Assembly (NCBI GenBank): GCA_030037635.1
Contig: JASHQH010000101.1
Coordinates: forward strand, 1-34,657
Length of the DNA stretch: 34,657 nt
Reading direction: 5' to 3'
Origin: Acidobacteriaceae bacterium
GTDB taxonomy: Bacteria > Acidobacteriota > Terriglobia > Terriglobales > Acidobacteriaceae
Shown: piece after piece, positions 1-7,333 of the stretch
How the letters are laid out: every line of letters starts with the position of its first letter
Position numbering within the stretch: the first letter of the stretch is position 1
The notes under the pieces: model-generated
What the model saw: the letters and a program-made list of their open reading frames with translations, nothing else
The model's database searches: none
Told to the model about the DNA's origin: nothing
Program-made: the position numbers and the translations under genes

Positions 1-192
1 GTTCTTCAGGAACACTGTGGCGCCCACCACGGGCTCCGAATTCACATTCAGCACCGTACCTGAGACCGTGCGCTGGCCAAGGTTCTGGCCCCACGCCGCG
101 CCTGGCGTCAGCAGCGCGTCCCGCGAGCTCCCAGGCGCGATGCCCACCACCAGAAGGGCACATCCCACCGCTGCCAGCCAGCTTCGGCTCAT
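1..192 (-). CDS. Secreted protein with carboxypeptidase-regulatory-like domain (5' part only)
   Basis: The reverse strand reads from an ATG at 192 off the left edge of the window without a stop, giving the first 64 residues. They begin with a signal peptide (MSRSWLAAVGCALLVVGIA, then a small-residue region). After about residue 40 comes VSGTVLNVNSEPVVGATVFL, the usual opening of a carboxypeptidase-regulatory-like beta-sandwich (xGxVxDxxGxPVxGAxVxL). Such domains occur in secreted or outer-membrane proteins. The ATG lies two bases after the stop of the 63-residue gene upstream, and its ribosome binding site (GGAGGAG) is supplied by that gene's Glu codons, so the two are probably translationally coupled. 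The remainder and its function cannot be seen. Confidence 0.75.
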   Translation of the reverse strand, partial: MSRSWLAAVGCALLVVGIAPGSSRDALLTPGAAWGQNLGQRTVSGTVLNVNSEPVVGATVFLKN

Positions 193-194
193 CT

Positions 195-386
195 TCACTC
201 CTCCTCGTCCTCTTCGAAAGGTTCATCATCCTCTTCGAAGTCCTCTTCCACGCGCGCCAGCTCCAGCGGGTCCACGCCCACCACTTCGAACTCCGATCCA
301 CACTCTTCGCAGGCCACGACGTCGCCCTCTTCTACTTCATCGGCGTCGATGTCCAGAGCATTCTCGCATTCAGGGCAGTTCGGCAT
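195..386 (-). CDS. LysW-like zinc-ribbon protein with acidic tail, 63 aa
   Basis: A 63-residue protein with two Cys pairs (CPEC at 4-7 and CEEC at 26-29) that should bind one zinc. It continues GSEFEVVGVDPLEL, which matches the LysW/ArgW amino-group carrier family in length and pattern. Known LysW proteins end in EDWGE, and the terminal Glu gamma-carboxyl carries the substrate in AAA-pathway lysine or arginine synthesis. Here the tail is an acidic run (EEDFEEDDEPFEEDEEE) with no EDWGE, although it still ends in Glu. No LysX, LysZ or LysY partner is nearby. The start is supported by AAGGAGG five bases before the ATG. Downstream it is coupled to a secreted-protein gene. It is either a divergent carrier protein or an unrelated zinc ribbon. 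Confidence 0.8.
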   Translation of the reverse strand: MPNCPECENALDIDADEVEEGDVVACEECGSEFEVVGVDPLELARVEEDFEEDDEPFEEDEEE

Positions 387-735
387 GGGGGCCTCCTTGC
401 ATCCTTTCGCAGTTCTGGTTACGTTGCTCGACCGCCGATCGCTCTGCGGCGCTTGGGCTCGAGATGTGCTTTGGTACTGAAATCAACGCCGGATACCTCT
501 TCCTATCGTGGGATAAAGACGTCACAATTTCCGTGACCATCGCTAGTTTTAGTGAGAACAGGGCCTCAGGTCAAGAGGCCAATACTCCTCGCATCATTCA
601 GACGATTTGTGGCCGTCTGGGTTGCGGGTAAAGTGCCGTCTTCGCCAAATGCATCGCAGTTTGTGCGCCCGTTCCGGGCTTGCCCACCGCCGCCAATGAC
701 ATCATCCCGCTCCAGCGTTTACTCTGAGAACTGCG
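387..735. other. Divergent intergenic region, no gene seen
   Basis: These 349 bases separate the minus-strand LysW-like gene from the plus-strand rhomboid-like gene. They should hold both promoters, but I cannot assign convincing -35/-10 pairs. One perfect 6-bp inverted repeat (GGCCTC, 7-base loop, GAGGCC) lies at 562-580. It has no T-run, so it is not an obvious terminator. Open frames through this stretch have no recognisable protein content. Confidence 0.5.
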
Positions 736-1551
736 ATGCCGCGCATTGGGTCAAGCCCGTTTGCCTTCCCCGATTTCAAGGGCGCTACGCGCCGGCTGAT
801 CCTTATCAACCTGGCCGCCTACTTCGCCCTGCTGGTGGCCAGTTTTGCGTTTTCCTCAGTTTCGGCCCAGCTTGTGGGTCTGCTCACCTTTGACCCGCCG
901 GCCTTCCTCCACGGGGCGCTATGGCAGCCTCTCACCTATAGTTTCGTGCATCCCGGCCTGCTGGGCACGCTTCTCGAGCTGCTCTCGCTCTGGTTCGTTG
1001 CCGGGTTCCTCGAGGGCTTCCACAATGCGGGTTGGGTCACCGGCCTTTACGCTGTTTCGGTCCTGGGCACGGCCGCGGCGGGGCTGGCCATCTACGCGGC
1101 CAGCGGCACGCTGGGCTACTCCGTACTCCCCATCCCGCTTTATGGATGCTTTGGCGGCATCTTCGGGCTCCTGGCCGCCATCGGCCTGCTTTACGGCGAC
1201 GTGCAATTCCTCATGTTTTTTGTGATCGGCATCAAGGCGCGCTACATGGTCATCATCTATGGCCTTATCGCCATCGCCATGCTCTTCAGCCAGCAGCGCA
1301 TGTACGCCTTTGCGCAGCTCGGCGGCGCGCTCGCCGGCCTGCTTTACGCGCGCGCAGCTCCGCGGCGCGGCATGTCGTTCACGTTGAGCGAGAGCTGGTA
1401 CGGCATGCGCAACCGCTACTACCGCTGGAAGCGCCGCCGCGCCGCCCGCAAGTTCGAGGTCTACATGCGCTCGCAGGGCCGCACCGTGAAATTCGACGGT
1501 CAGGGCCGGCTCATCGACGAAGACCCTGACGACAAGAAGCGCTGGAACTGA
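736..1551 (+). CDS. Rhomboid-family membrane protein, predicted catalytically dead
   Basis: The 271-residue protein has about six membrane spans between residues 20 and 205 and follows the rhomboid layout: PLTYSFVH near 65-72, then a glycine-rich span, then a last span with GGALAG. In active rhomboid proteases the serine lies in GxSG and the histidine precedes the final GG. Here the first motif reads GCFG (137-140), with Phe139 in place of Ser. The second reads AQLGGALAG, with Gln194 in place of His. Both catalytic residues are absent, so this looks like a pseudoprotease comparable in principle to iRhoms or derlins. A basic cytoplasmic tail (215-271, RYYRWKRRRAARKFE) resembles the C-terminal extension of many bacterial rhomboids. 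The ribosome binding site is weak. It may act as a membrane chaperone or scaffold; no partner is evident. Confidence 0.8.
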   Translation: MPRIGSSPFAFPDFKGATRRLILINLAAYFALLVASFAFSSVSAQLVGLLTFDPPAFLHGALWQPLTYSFVHPGLLGTLLELLSLWFVAGFLEGFHNAGWVTGLYAVSVLGTAAAGLAIYAASGTLGYSVLPIPLYGCFGGIFGLLAAIGLLYGDVQFLMFFVIGIKARYMVIIYGLIAIAMLFSQQRMYAFAQLGGALAGLLYARAAPRRGMSFTLSESWYGMRNRYYRWKRRRAARKFEVYMRSQGRTVKFDGQGRLIDEDPDDKKRWN

Positions 1552-1571
1552 AAAGCAGGGAACAGGGAACC

Positions 1572-1617
1572 GTGGCGCCGGCATCCTTGCCGGCTGTCGT
1601 GCGGGCGTCTTGCCCGC
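1572..1617. repeat. Double-hairpin palindromic element between genes
   Basis: Two perfect inverted repeats follow each other: GCCGGCA-TCCT-TGCCGGC (1577-1594) and GCGGGC-GTCTT-GCCCGC (1601-1617). Just before them AGGGAAC is repeated in tandem (1557-1570). The paired-hairpin layout resembles REP/BIME-type dispersed intergenic repeats. It lies between the rhomboid-like gene and fabD and may also slow or end transcription, although no T-tract follows. Confidence 0.6.
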
Positions 1618-1696
1618 GCCTCTTCCGTCAATGGATGACTGCTTTTCGCTCGTGGGATAGGACTCGCTGCCGGCGACACGATAAAATCCTTGACGA

Positions 1697-2644
1697 ATGT
1701 CAGAGAAAATTGCCTTCCTCTTCCCCGGGCAGGGTTCACAGGCCGTCGGCATGGGCCAGGAGCTGGCTGACCGCTTTCCCGCCGCAGCGCAAACCTTCGC
1801 CGAGGCTGACGCCGCGCTCGGCTTTCCCATCTCGCGTCTCTGCTTCGAGGGGCCCGAAGAACAACTGCGCCTGACCGAAAACACGCAGCCCGCCATCTTG
1901 ACCGTCAGCGTGGCTGCGGCGCGCGCGCTTGCCGAACACGGGGTTAAGCCCTCGCTGGCCGCGGGACATTCGCTCGGCGAGTGGTCGGCGCACGTCGTCG
2001 CGGGCACGCTCAGCTTTGCCGACGCGGTGCGCGCCGTCAAAACCCGTGGGCGCGCCATGCAACAGGCGGTTCCTGCCGGCCAGGGCGCCATGGCCGCTGT
2101 GCTGGCGCTCGATGCCGCACTGGTGGCTGAGGCCTGCGACGAGGCTGCGCGCGAAACCGGTCTTACCGTGCAGGCTGCCAACCTCAACTCGCCTAATCAG
2201 ACCGTCATCTCCGGCGCCGCTGCGGCCGTGGAGAAAGCGTCGGCCCTTTGCAAGGCCAAAGGCGCACGCAAAGTGGTTGCGCTCGCGGTCAGCGCGCCCT
2301 TTCACAGCGAGCTCATGCAGCCCGCGCAGGAAGAGGTTGCGCGCGTGCTCGCGGGGCTTGCGCTCGGTGACCCGCACATTCCCGTCGCCGCCAATGTCAC
2401 CGGCGCCCTTGTCACCACCGCCGACGCCACGCGCGACGCGCTCATTCGGCAGGTGACCGGCGCGGTGCGTTGGGTAGACTGCATGCAGACGCTGAAAACG
2501 GCGGGAACTGAGATTTTCATCGAGGTCGGCTCCGGCAAGGTTCTCTGCGGGCTGCTCAAGCAGATCGATCCCGCGCTGAAGTCGCTGAACGTGGAAGACG
2601 CAGCAAGTCTGGAGAAGACGCTGGCAGAACTGGAGAACGCGTAG
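1697..2644 (+). CDS. fabD: Malonyl-CoA:ACP transacylase
   Basis: This cytoplasmic enzyme moves malonyl groups from CoA to acyl carrier protein, supplying extender units for fatty acid synthesis. The 315-residue length is normal. Diagnostic motifs are all present: PGQGSQ (10-15) near the N-terminus, the nucleophile elbow GHSLGEWSA with Ser92, the malonyl-binding Arg117 in TRGRAMQ, the catalytic His203 in APFHSELM, and the C-terminal EVGSGKVL. The gene stands alone, away from the usual fabH-fabG-acpP cluster; it is preceded by a palindromic repeat and followed by a convergent gene. No good Shine-Dalgarno sequence precedes the ATG. The hexamer TAAAAT at about 1683 would leave a very short leader if it is the -10, which is speculative. 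Confidence 0.97.
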   Translation: MSEKIAFLFPGQGSQAVGMGQELADRFPAAAQTFAEADAALGFPISRLCFEGPEEQLRLTENTQPAILTVSVAAARALAEHGVKPSLAAGHSLGEWSAHVVAGTLSFADAVRAVKTRGRAMQQAVPAGQGAMAAVLALDAALVAEACDEAARETGLTVQAANLNSPNQTVISGAAAAVEKASALCKAKGARKVVALAVSAPFHSELMQPAQEEVARVLAGLALGDPHIPVAANVTGALVTTADATRDALIRQVTGAVRWVDCMQTLKTAGTEIFIEVGSGKVLCGLLKQIDPALKSLNVEDAASLEKTLAELENA

Positions 2645-2653
2645 GCGAACACA

Positions 2654-2687
2654 GTGCCCCGCGCATCAAAAGCGGAACGTGGGGCAC
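2654..2687. terminator. Possible terminator hairpin between convergent genes
   Basis: GTGCCCC (2654-2660) pairs with GGGGCAC (2681-2687), and a smaller CCGC/GCGG stem sits inside. It lies exactly between the ends of fabD and the convergent TonB-domain gene. There is no clear T-run on either strand, so an intrinsic terminator role is only plausible. Confidence 0.35.
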
Positions 2688-2697
2688 CTGGTTACGG

Positions 2698-3198
2698 TTA
2701 GTAGAGCCTGTAATCGACTTCGATCGTAATCCTGAAGGGTGTGGGCTCGCCGTCTCTGGTCGCAGGAGCAAATCGGTATTGCTGGATCGCGCTTGCTCCA
2801 TTTGCATCGAGGCCGTAGCCCAGCGACTTTCGAAGGCATAGATTTTGCGGGTTGCCATTCTTGTTCACGATCAGGTTGATCAGGACGGTGCCGTCGAATT
2901 CGCGAATATGCTTCTTTTTGAGTGCCTGTCTTGCCTGATCCGAGAACTCAGCCGGGGCCGTGTGAATAACTCTGGGAGGCCTCACACTTTCATCAGCCGC
3001 CGTTTCGACTCCGTTCCTCCCCAAGCCGTCGTTGAATTTTGCAGGACAGGCCGGCACTGCCAGGTCTGCCTGGGTTGAGTGAGGGTCTCGAACGAGCGGA
3101 GACTGCGCGTCCAGATCAACCGGCGCCGGGGCCTGTTGGGACCAAACGCCAGCCGCGGCAAGAACGATGAGACAGCTTGAAAGCCTCGACCTTCGCAT
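2698..3198 (-). CDS. Secreted protein with TonB C-terminal domain
   Basis: The 166-residue protein starts with a signal peptide (RRSRLSSCLIVLAAAGVWSQ), followed by a low-complexity stretch with one Cys. From about residue 75 it has a TonB C-terminal-type fold: PPRVIHTAPAEFSDQAR, then GTVLINLIVNKNGN, then SLGYGLDANGASAIQQYRF and PATRDGEPTPF. That order of blocks is typical of TonB-family C-terminal domains. It lacks the long proline-rich linker of true energy-transducing TonB, so it may be a periplasmic relative rather than the partner of an ExbBD motor. The start is supported by AAGGAG six bases before the ATG. It is transcribed alone, downstream of and in the same direction as the oligopeptidase gene. 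Confidence 0.8.
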   Translation of the reverse strand: MRRSRLSSCLIVLAAAGVWSQQAPAPVDLDAQSPLVRDPHSTQADLAVPACPAKFNDGLGRNGVETAADESVRPPRVIHTAPAEFSDQARQALKKKHIREFDGTVLINLIVNKNGNPQNLCLRKSLGYGLDANGASAIQQYRFAPATRDGEPTPFRITIEVDYRLY

Positions 3199-3239
3199 CG
3201 CTTTCTCCTTACGGCACTGACGCAGAATTCAGCAATTCG

Positions 3240-5318
3240 TTAGACAACTCCCAGTTCCTTCAGCAGAAACGCGTCGTCGAGCGCAATCTCTTTTAAATAG
3301 TCGTAGCGGCCGCTGGCGCCGCCGTGGCCAGCCTGCATATTCGTCACCAGCAGCAGGGGATTTGCGTCTGTCTTTAGCGTGCGCAGCCTGGCGACGTACT
3401 TTGCCGGCTCCCAGTACATCACCTGGCTGTCGTAGAGCGACGTTTTGACCAGCATCGCTGGATATGCGTCGCGCTTCAGGTTGTCGTAAGGCGAATAGCT
3501 GAGCATGTAGCGGAAATATTCTTCCTGGTTCGGATCGCCCCACTCCTCGTATTCGGGAACGGTGAGGGGCAGGGAAGCATCGAGCATGGTGTTCATCACG
3601 TCGACAAAGGGAACATGCGAAACCACCGCGCGGAACAGATCCGGGCGCATGTTGACAATCGCACCCATCAGCAACCCGCCGGCTGATCCGCCTTCTGCCG
3701 CCACGCGTTTCGGATCGCCGTAGCCCTGCGCGGTCAAATACTCCACGCAGGCAATGAAATCGGTAAATGAGTTGCGCTTGACCAGCATCTTGCCGGCATC
3801 GTGCCATGGCTTGCCCAGGTCGCCGCCGCCGCGAATATGCGCGTAAGCCATCACCACGCCGCGATCGAGCAGGCTCAACCGATTGGAATTGAATCCCAGC
3901 GGCAGCGCGTACCCGTACGAGCCATAGCCATAGACGTACAGCGGGTTTTTGCCTGGCTGCCGCGCGTCCTTGCGGTACACGATCGATACCGGGACCTCCG
4001 CGCCGTCCGCGGCCCTGGCGTGCACGCGCTCGCTTGCGTAGAGGGTTCGATCGAACCCGCCCGGAATCTCAACCTGCTTCAGGAGTGTCGAAGCGCAGGT
4101 CGCCACGTCGTATTCGTACACCGAGCTTGGCGTCACCAGCGATTGATAAGCGTAGCGGAAGGTCGCCGTCTCCCAGATGCGGTTGATGTGGGGATAGGCG
4201 CTGTAGGCCGGTTCGGGGAAGGCAATCTCGCTCGCCAGCGCCGCCCGCGGTCCCTCGCCTGCAAACTTCCAAAGGCGCAGCCGCGGCAATCCGTCTTCGC
4301 GCTCGCACGCGATGAAGAATCCCGCGAACAGGTCCACTTCCTCCAGCATCACGGCATCGCGATGCGCCATCAGCTCGGTCCAATGCGCGCGGCCCGGCGT
4401 TGCCACCGGCGCGGTCACCAGGCGGAAGTTGCGCCCGCGATCGTTCGTCCGGATGAACCAGAACCCGTTGCGATGGTCGACCGAGTACTCGCGCTCGTTC
4501 TCGCGCGGCGCGATCAGCGCGAATTCGCCCGTGGGCGCGTCAGCCGGCAGGACTCGCGCTTCAGTCGTGGTGTGACTGCCCGACTCCAACACGATGTACT
4601 TGCCGTCGCGCGTGCGTCCCACGCCAATGTTGAATCGCTCGTCGTCTTCCTGAAAAACGAGTGCATCGGCCGAAACGGGCGCGCGCAGCTCCTGCCGCCA
4701 TAATTGGTACTGCCGCTTTTGCTGCTCGTCCTCGACGGTGTAAAAGAGCGTTCGGTTGTCGGCCGCCCACACCACCGAGCCCACTCGCTCCACTTCGCCC
4801 GGCAGCGTCTCGCCCGTGTCCAGGTCCTTGATGCGCAGCGTGTATTGCCTGAAGCCTTGAGTGTCGGTGGTGTACGCCAGCCACCGGCCGTCGTCGGTAA
4901 TGTCGGTATCGCCGATCGCGAAAAATGCGTGACCTTTAGCCAGTTCGTTGCCATCCAGCACCACTTCTTCGGTCGCATCGGTGCCGGGCCCCGCCGGCGA
5001 GCCGCGCTTGCGGCATTGAATCGCGTATTGCAGGCCCTCTTCAGTGCGCGTGTAATACCACCAGGCGCCGTCGCGAGAGGGAACCGAAATATCGGTCTGC
5101 TTGATGTGGCTCAGCATCTCCAGGTAAAGCTCTTCGCGCAGCTTGGCCAGCGGCGCCATCACCGCGTCGGCGTAGGCGTTCTCAGCCTCCAAGTACGCCG
5201 TCACCTCGGGATTTTCCTTGTCGCGCAGCCAGACGTAATCGTCGTTAAGCACGACTCCGAAAAGCTTCGTTTCGGTATGCACTTTGCGCGCGGCGGGGGG
5301 CGAGGGGAGTTCGGTCAT
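3240..5318 (-). CDS. ptrB: Oligopeptidase B-type serine peptidase (S9A)
   Basis: The 692-residue protein has the prolyl-oligopeptidase layout: an N-terminal seven-bladed propeller domain (about 75-415) and a C-terminal alpha/beta hydrolase. The opening, with DDYVWLRDKENPEVTAYLEAEN (24-45, quoted for its key WLRD and YLEAEN elements), is the family signature. Catalytic residues are Ser545 in GGSAGG, Asp630 in SLYDSQV and His665 in QAGHGG. RGGGDLGKPWHDAGK and LPLTVPEYEEWGDP are characteristic of oligopeptidase B, which cleaves short peptides after Lys or Arg. There is no signal peptide, so it is cytoplasmic or exported by an unseen route. It diverges from the small gene at 5399. The annotation is secure; substrate preference is inferred from the family. 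Confidence 0.93.
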   Translation of the reverse strand: MTELPSPPAARKVHTETKLFGVVLNDDYVWLRDKENPEVTAYLEAENAYADAVMAPLAKLREELYLEMLSHIKQTDISVPSRDGAWWYYTRTEEGLQYAIQCRKRGSPAGPGTDATEEVVLDGNELAKGHAFFAIGDTDITDDGRWLAYTTDTQGFRQYTLRIKDLDTGETLPGEVERVGSVVWAADNRTLFYTVEDEQQKRQYQLWRQELRAPVSADALVFQEDDERFNIGVGRTRDGKYIVLESGSHTTTEARVLPADAPTGEFALIAPRENEREYSVDHRNGFWFIRTNDRGRNFRLVTAPVATPGRAHWTELMAHRDAVMLEEVDLFAGFFIACEREDGLPRLRLWKFAGEGPRAALASEIAFPEPAYSAYPHINRIWETATFRYAYQSLVTPSSVYEYDVATCASTLLKQVEIPGGFDRTLYASERVHARAADGAEVPVSIVYRKDARQPGKNPLYVYGYGSYGYALPLGFNSNRLSLLDRGVVMAYAHIRGGGDLGKPWHDAGKMLVKRNSFTDFIACVEYLTAQGYGDPKRVAAEGGSAGGLLMGAIVNMRPDLFRAVVSHVPFVDVMNTMLDASLPLTVPEYEEWGDPNQEEYFRYMLSYSPYDNLKRDAYPAMLVKTSLYDSQVMYWEPAKYVARLRTLKTDANPLLLVTNMQAGHGGASGRYDYLKEIALDDAFLLKELGVV

Positions 5319-5398
5319 GTCAGCTTTATTTTAGTTTGCACGCAGGGGCCGATGCTTTAGTCGTCGAAGCAGAGATTGACGGCGATATGATCAGGTCT

Positions 5399-5581
5399 AT
5401 GACGGCGGCTCGAAAAACTCCGAAGCAAAAAGTCAAGAGGCCTGCCTTGCGCGAGCCTCGAATTCTCAAGAAAGTTGGCGGGCTGTCAGTGAGAAACGGC
5501 ACCGACCGATTGTCGTCGCGCGAGATCGATCGAATCATTCGAGAGGTGCGCGCAGAAAAGCGCCGGCGTCTCGACGACTAG
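5399..5581 (+). CDS. Small basic protein of unknown function, 60 aa
   Basis: A short lysine/arginine-rich frame with a charged helical C-terminus (SSREIDRIIREVRAEKRRR). The helix loosely resembles the tails of small antitoxin or DNA-binding proteins, but no toxin follows. The start is uncertain: the frame is open from a TTG at 5336, with ATGs at 5387 and 5399. I choose 5399 because AGG lies just upstream and the protein then begins MTAARKTPK. It sits divergently from the oligopeptidase gene and 71 bases before the TPM gene. It may be real, but coding evidence is only moderate. Confidence 0.5.
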   Translation: MTAARKTPKQKVKRPALREPRILKKVGGLSVRNGTDRLSSREIDRIIREVRAEKRRRLDD

Positions 5582-5652
5582 CTAACTCGCTGATTTGCCG
5601 CCCTGCCGCCGCGGGAACTTCTGCCACCCCGCCCGCGTACAATGAGGAAGGA

Positions 5653-6489
5653 ATGAAAGGCTTTCCCCGCGCTCGTTGCATCCTGTTATCGTCCATTCTG
5701 GCGGCCTTCTTCCTGTTTCTCGCCCCCACGTTGCGCGGCGAGCGCGTTCAAGACCTGCCCCAGCCCACTGACTATGTCAGCGATTTCGCCCACGTGCTCT
5801 CGCCCCAGGCGGTCGCGCGCCTCGACGCTATCTGCGCGGAACTCGACCACTCCCAGGCCAACGCCCAGATTGCCGTCGTCACCGTGCACGACCTGAACGG
5901 CGACGAAGCCGACGACTACGCTACGCAGCTTGAAGACCGCTGGAAGATGGGGAAGGGCGCCCAGGGCCAGAACCGTTACGTGATGGTTCTGCTGGCCGTT
6001 GCCGACCACAAGTACCGCATCGAAGTCGGCTATGGGCTTGAAGGAATCCTGCCCGACGGCAAGGTGGGCGACATTGGGCGCGAAATGGTTCCCGATCTGC
6101 GCGCCGGCGACTACGACGGCGCCGTCACGCTGGCCGTGGGCGAAGTGGCCCAGGTGATCGCTGCCGACGCCAAGGTGACATTGAACGAAGATCCGCCCGT
6201 CGAGACGCACCAACCAGAGCACCAAAGCTCGCCGCTGGGAGGCCTTGCTCTTTTCCTCATTGTTCTGATCTTTTTCGGAGGATTTTCGCTGTTGCGCATC
6301 CTCTTGGGAGCCGGCCTGTTCTTTGGGGGCTGGGGCCGTGGAGGCTGGCGCGGAGGACCCTGGATTGGAGGATCCGGAATGGGAGGCGGCGGATTTGGAG
6401 GCGGAGGATCTGGAGGCGGCGGAGGGTTCGGCGGATTCGGTGGAATGGGCGGTGGCTTTGGCGGCGGCGGCGCGGGGGGAAGCTGGTAG
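5653..6489 (+). CDS. TPM-domain membrane protein with glycine-rich tail
   Basis: The 278-residue protein has a signal peptide (CILLSSILAAFFLFLAPTLRG), then a TPM domain (about 35-175; formerly DUF477, YgcG family). Recognisable parts are YVSDFAHVLSPQAVARLD, QIAVVTVHDLNG and YRIEVGYGLEGILPDGKVGDI. A membrane span follows (about 196-225) and then about 50 residues of almost pure Gly with Phe, Ser and Met. TPM proteins are often labelled methanol dehydrogenase by error; some have phosphatase activity and others help photosystem repair, so the biochemical role here is open. It is probably co-transcribed with the LemA gene 110 bases downstream, a common pairing. GAGGAAGGA immediately before the ATG supports the start. 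Confidence 0.88.
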   Translation: MKGFPRARCILLSSILAAFFLFLAPTLRGERVQDLPQPTDYVSDFAHVLSPQAVARLDAICAELDHSQANAQIAVVTVHDLNGDEADDYATQLEDRWKMGKGAQGQNRYVMVLLAVADHKYRIEVGYGLEGILPDGKVGDIGREMVPDLRAGDYDGAVTLAVGEVAQVIAADAKVTLNEDPPVETHQPEHQSSPLGGLALFLIVLIFFGGFSLLRILLGAGLFFGGWGRGGWRGGPWIGGSGMGGGGFGGGGSGGGGGFGGFGGMGGGFGGGGAGGSW

Positions 6490-6493
6490 GACG

Positions 6494-6557
6494 AGCTTCT
6501 AGCTTTTAGCTATTCGCTCTTAGCTGGCTGATACCCAATCGCTAAAGGCTAGCAGCT
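6494..6557. repeat. AGCT-rich imperfect inverted repeat
   Basis: Arms 6494-6510 and 6541-6557 pair over 17 bases, with one mismatch and one G-U pair, around a 30-base loop. AGCT recurs several times here and just downstream, where a further small palindrome (CTGGC-A-GCCAG) occurs. It lies between the TPM and lemA genes and could be a dispersed intergenic repeat or a processing or attenuation structure within the operon. Confidence 0.55.
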
Positions 6558-6599
6558 GGAAGCTGGCAGCCAGGAGCTGTTTCTGAGCAGCAGAGGAGA

Positions 6600-7190
6600 A
6601 TGAAGTTTATGAGCAAGGGACTTGGAATTACATTGATCATCGTGGCCGTGCTGGTTTTGGCGGTTTTCATGGTTTTTGGCAGCTACGTGAGCGCCAGAAA
6701 TCAGATGGTGGCCAAGGATCAGTCAGTGAAAGAGGCGTGGTCGAACGTCGATGCGGACCTGCAGCGCCGCGCTGACCTCATTCCCAACCTGGTGGAAACC
6801 GTGAAGGGATTTACCAAGGAGGAAAGCACCGTTTACGGCGACATTGCCAACGCGCGAGCCGGGATGCTGAATCCGCAGGCATCTCCGTCGGAGAAAATCG
6901 CGGCCAGCAATCAACTTGACGGAGCCATCGGCCGGCTGCTGCTGCTGACCGAGAATTACCCGCAACTGCGCTCCAGCGATCAGTTCATGCGGCTGCAGGA
7001 TGAGCTGGCCGGAACCGAGAACCGCATCAAAGTCTCGCGCCTGCGCTACAACGACGCCATTCGCGAGTACAACACCTTCATCCTGCAGTTTCCTAATAAT
7101 ATTTGGGCGCGAATCGCCGGATACCAGGCGAACAACGCCTACTTTACCGCCAGTCCGGGCTCTGAGAACGCACCCAAAGTGAGTTTCTAG
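6600..7190 (+). CDS. lemA: LemA family protein
   Basis: The 196-residue protein is anchored by one N-terminal membrane span (about 8-28). The LemA core follows: SYVSARNQMVAKDQSVKEAW, DLQRRADLIPNLVETVKGF, a long helical region, then RLRYNDAIREYN with IRQFPN-like FILQFPNNIWA. Length and layout are typical. LemA proteins form helical bundles outside the cytoplasmic membrane; their function is unsettled, but they usually sit beside TPM proteins, as here. AGAGGAGA lies directly before the ATG at 6600. A second in-frame ATG at 6609 is less well spaced. The C-terminal part lacks the usual hydrophobic patch but contains the common NAYFTA ending. Confidence 0.92.
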   Translation: MKFMSKGLGITLIIVAVLVLAVFMVFGSYVSARNQMVAKDQSVKEAWSNVDADLQRRADLIPNLVETVKGFTKEESTVYGDIANARAGMLNPQASPSEKIAASNQLDGAIGRLLLLTENYPQLRSSDQFMRLQDELAGTENRIKVSRLRYNDAIREYNTFILQFPNNIWARIAGYQANNAYFTASPGSENAPKVSF

Positions 7191-7263
7191 ACCTTTCCGA
7201 GTTGATTGGGACCCCGGGGCACCCAATCATGCAGAAGGCTGGGCTGCGGCCGGCTCAAAACGC

Positions 7264-7297
7264 AAAAAGGCCACTCCGCCTGCGCGGGATGGCCTTT
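7264..7297 (-). terminator. Intrinsic terminator after the STAS gene
   Basis: AAAGGCCA (7266-7273) and TGGCCTTT (7290-7297) form a perfect stem. An inner near-complementary pair (CTCCGC/GCGGGA) extends it. On the minus strand the stem is followed by TTTTTG, as expected for a rho-independent terminator. It lies 36 bases past the stop of the STAS gene and could also stop plus-strand readthrough from lemA. Confidence 0.8.
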
Positions 7298-7333
7298 GCG
7301 GCTTTGTTGCCAGCGCCGAAAGCCCGGTTTTAC

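Noticed and set aside
17..631. Plus-strand open frame at the left edge
   Set aside because: It is antisense to the coupled LysW-like and secreted-protein genes and has a proline/arginine-rich, non-family sequence.
919..2187. Long minus-strand open frame across the rhomboid and fabD genes
   Set aside because: It runs antisense to two recognisable genes and crosses the hairpin element between them; high GC content explains the lack of stops.
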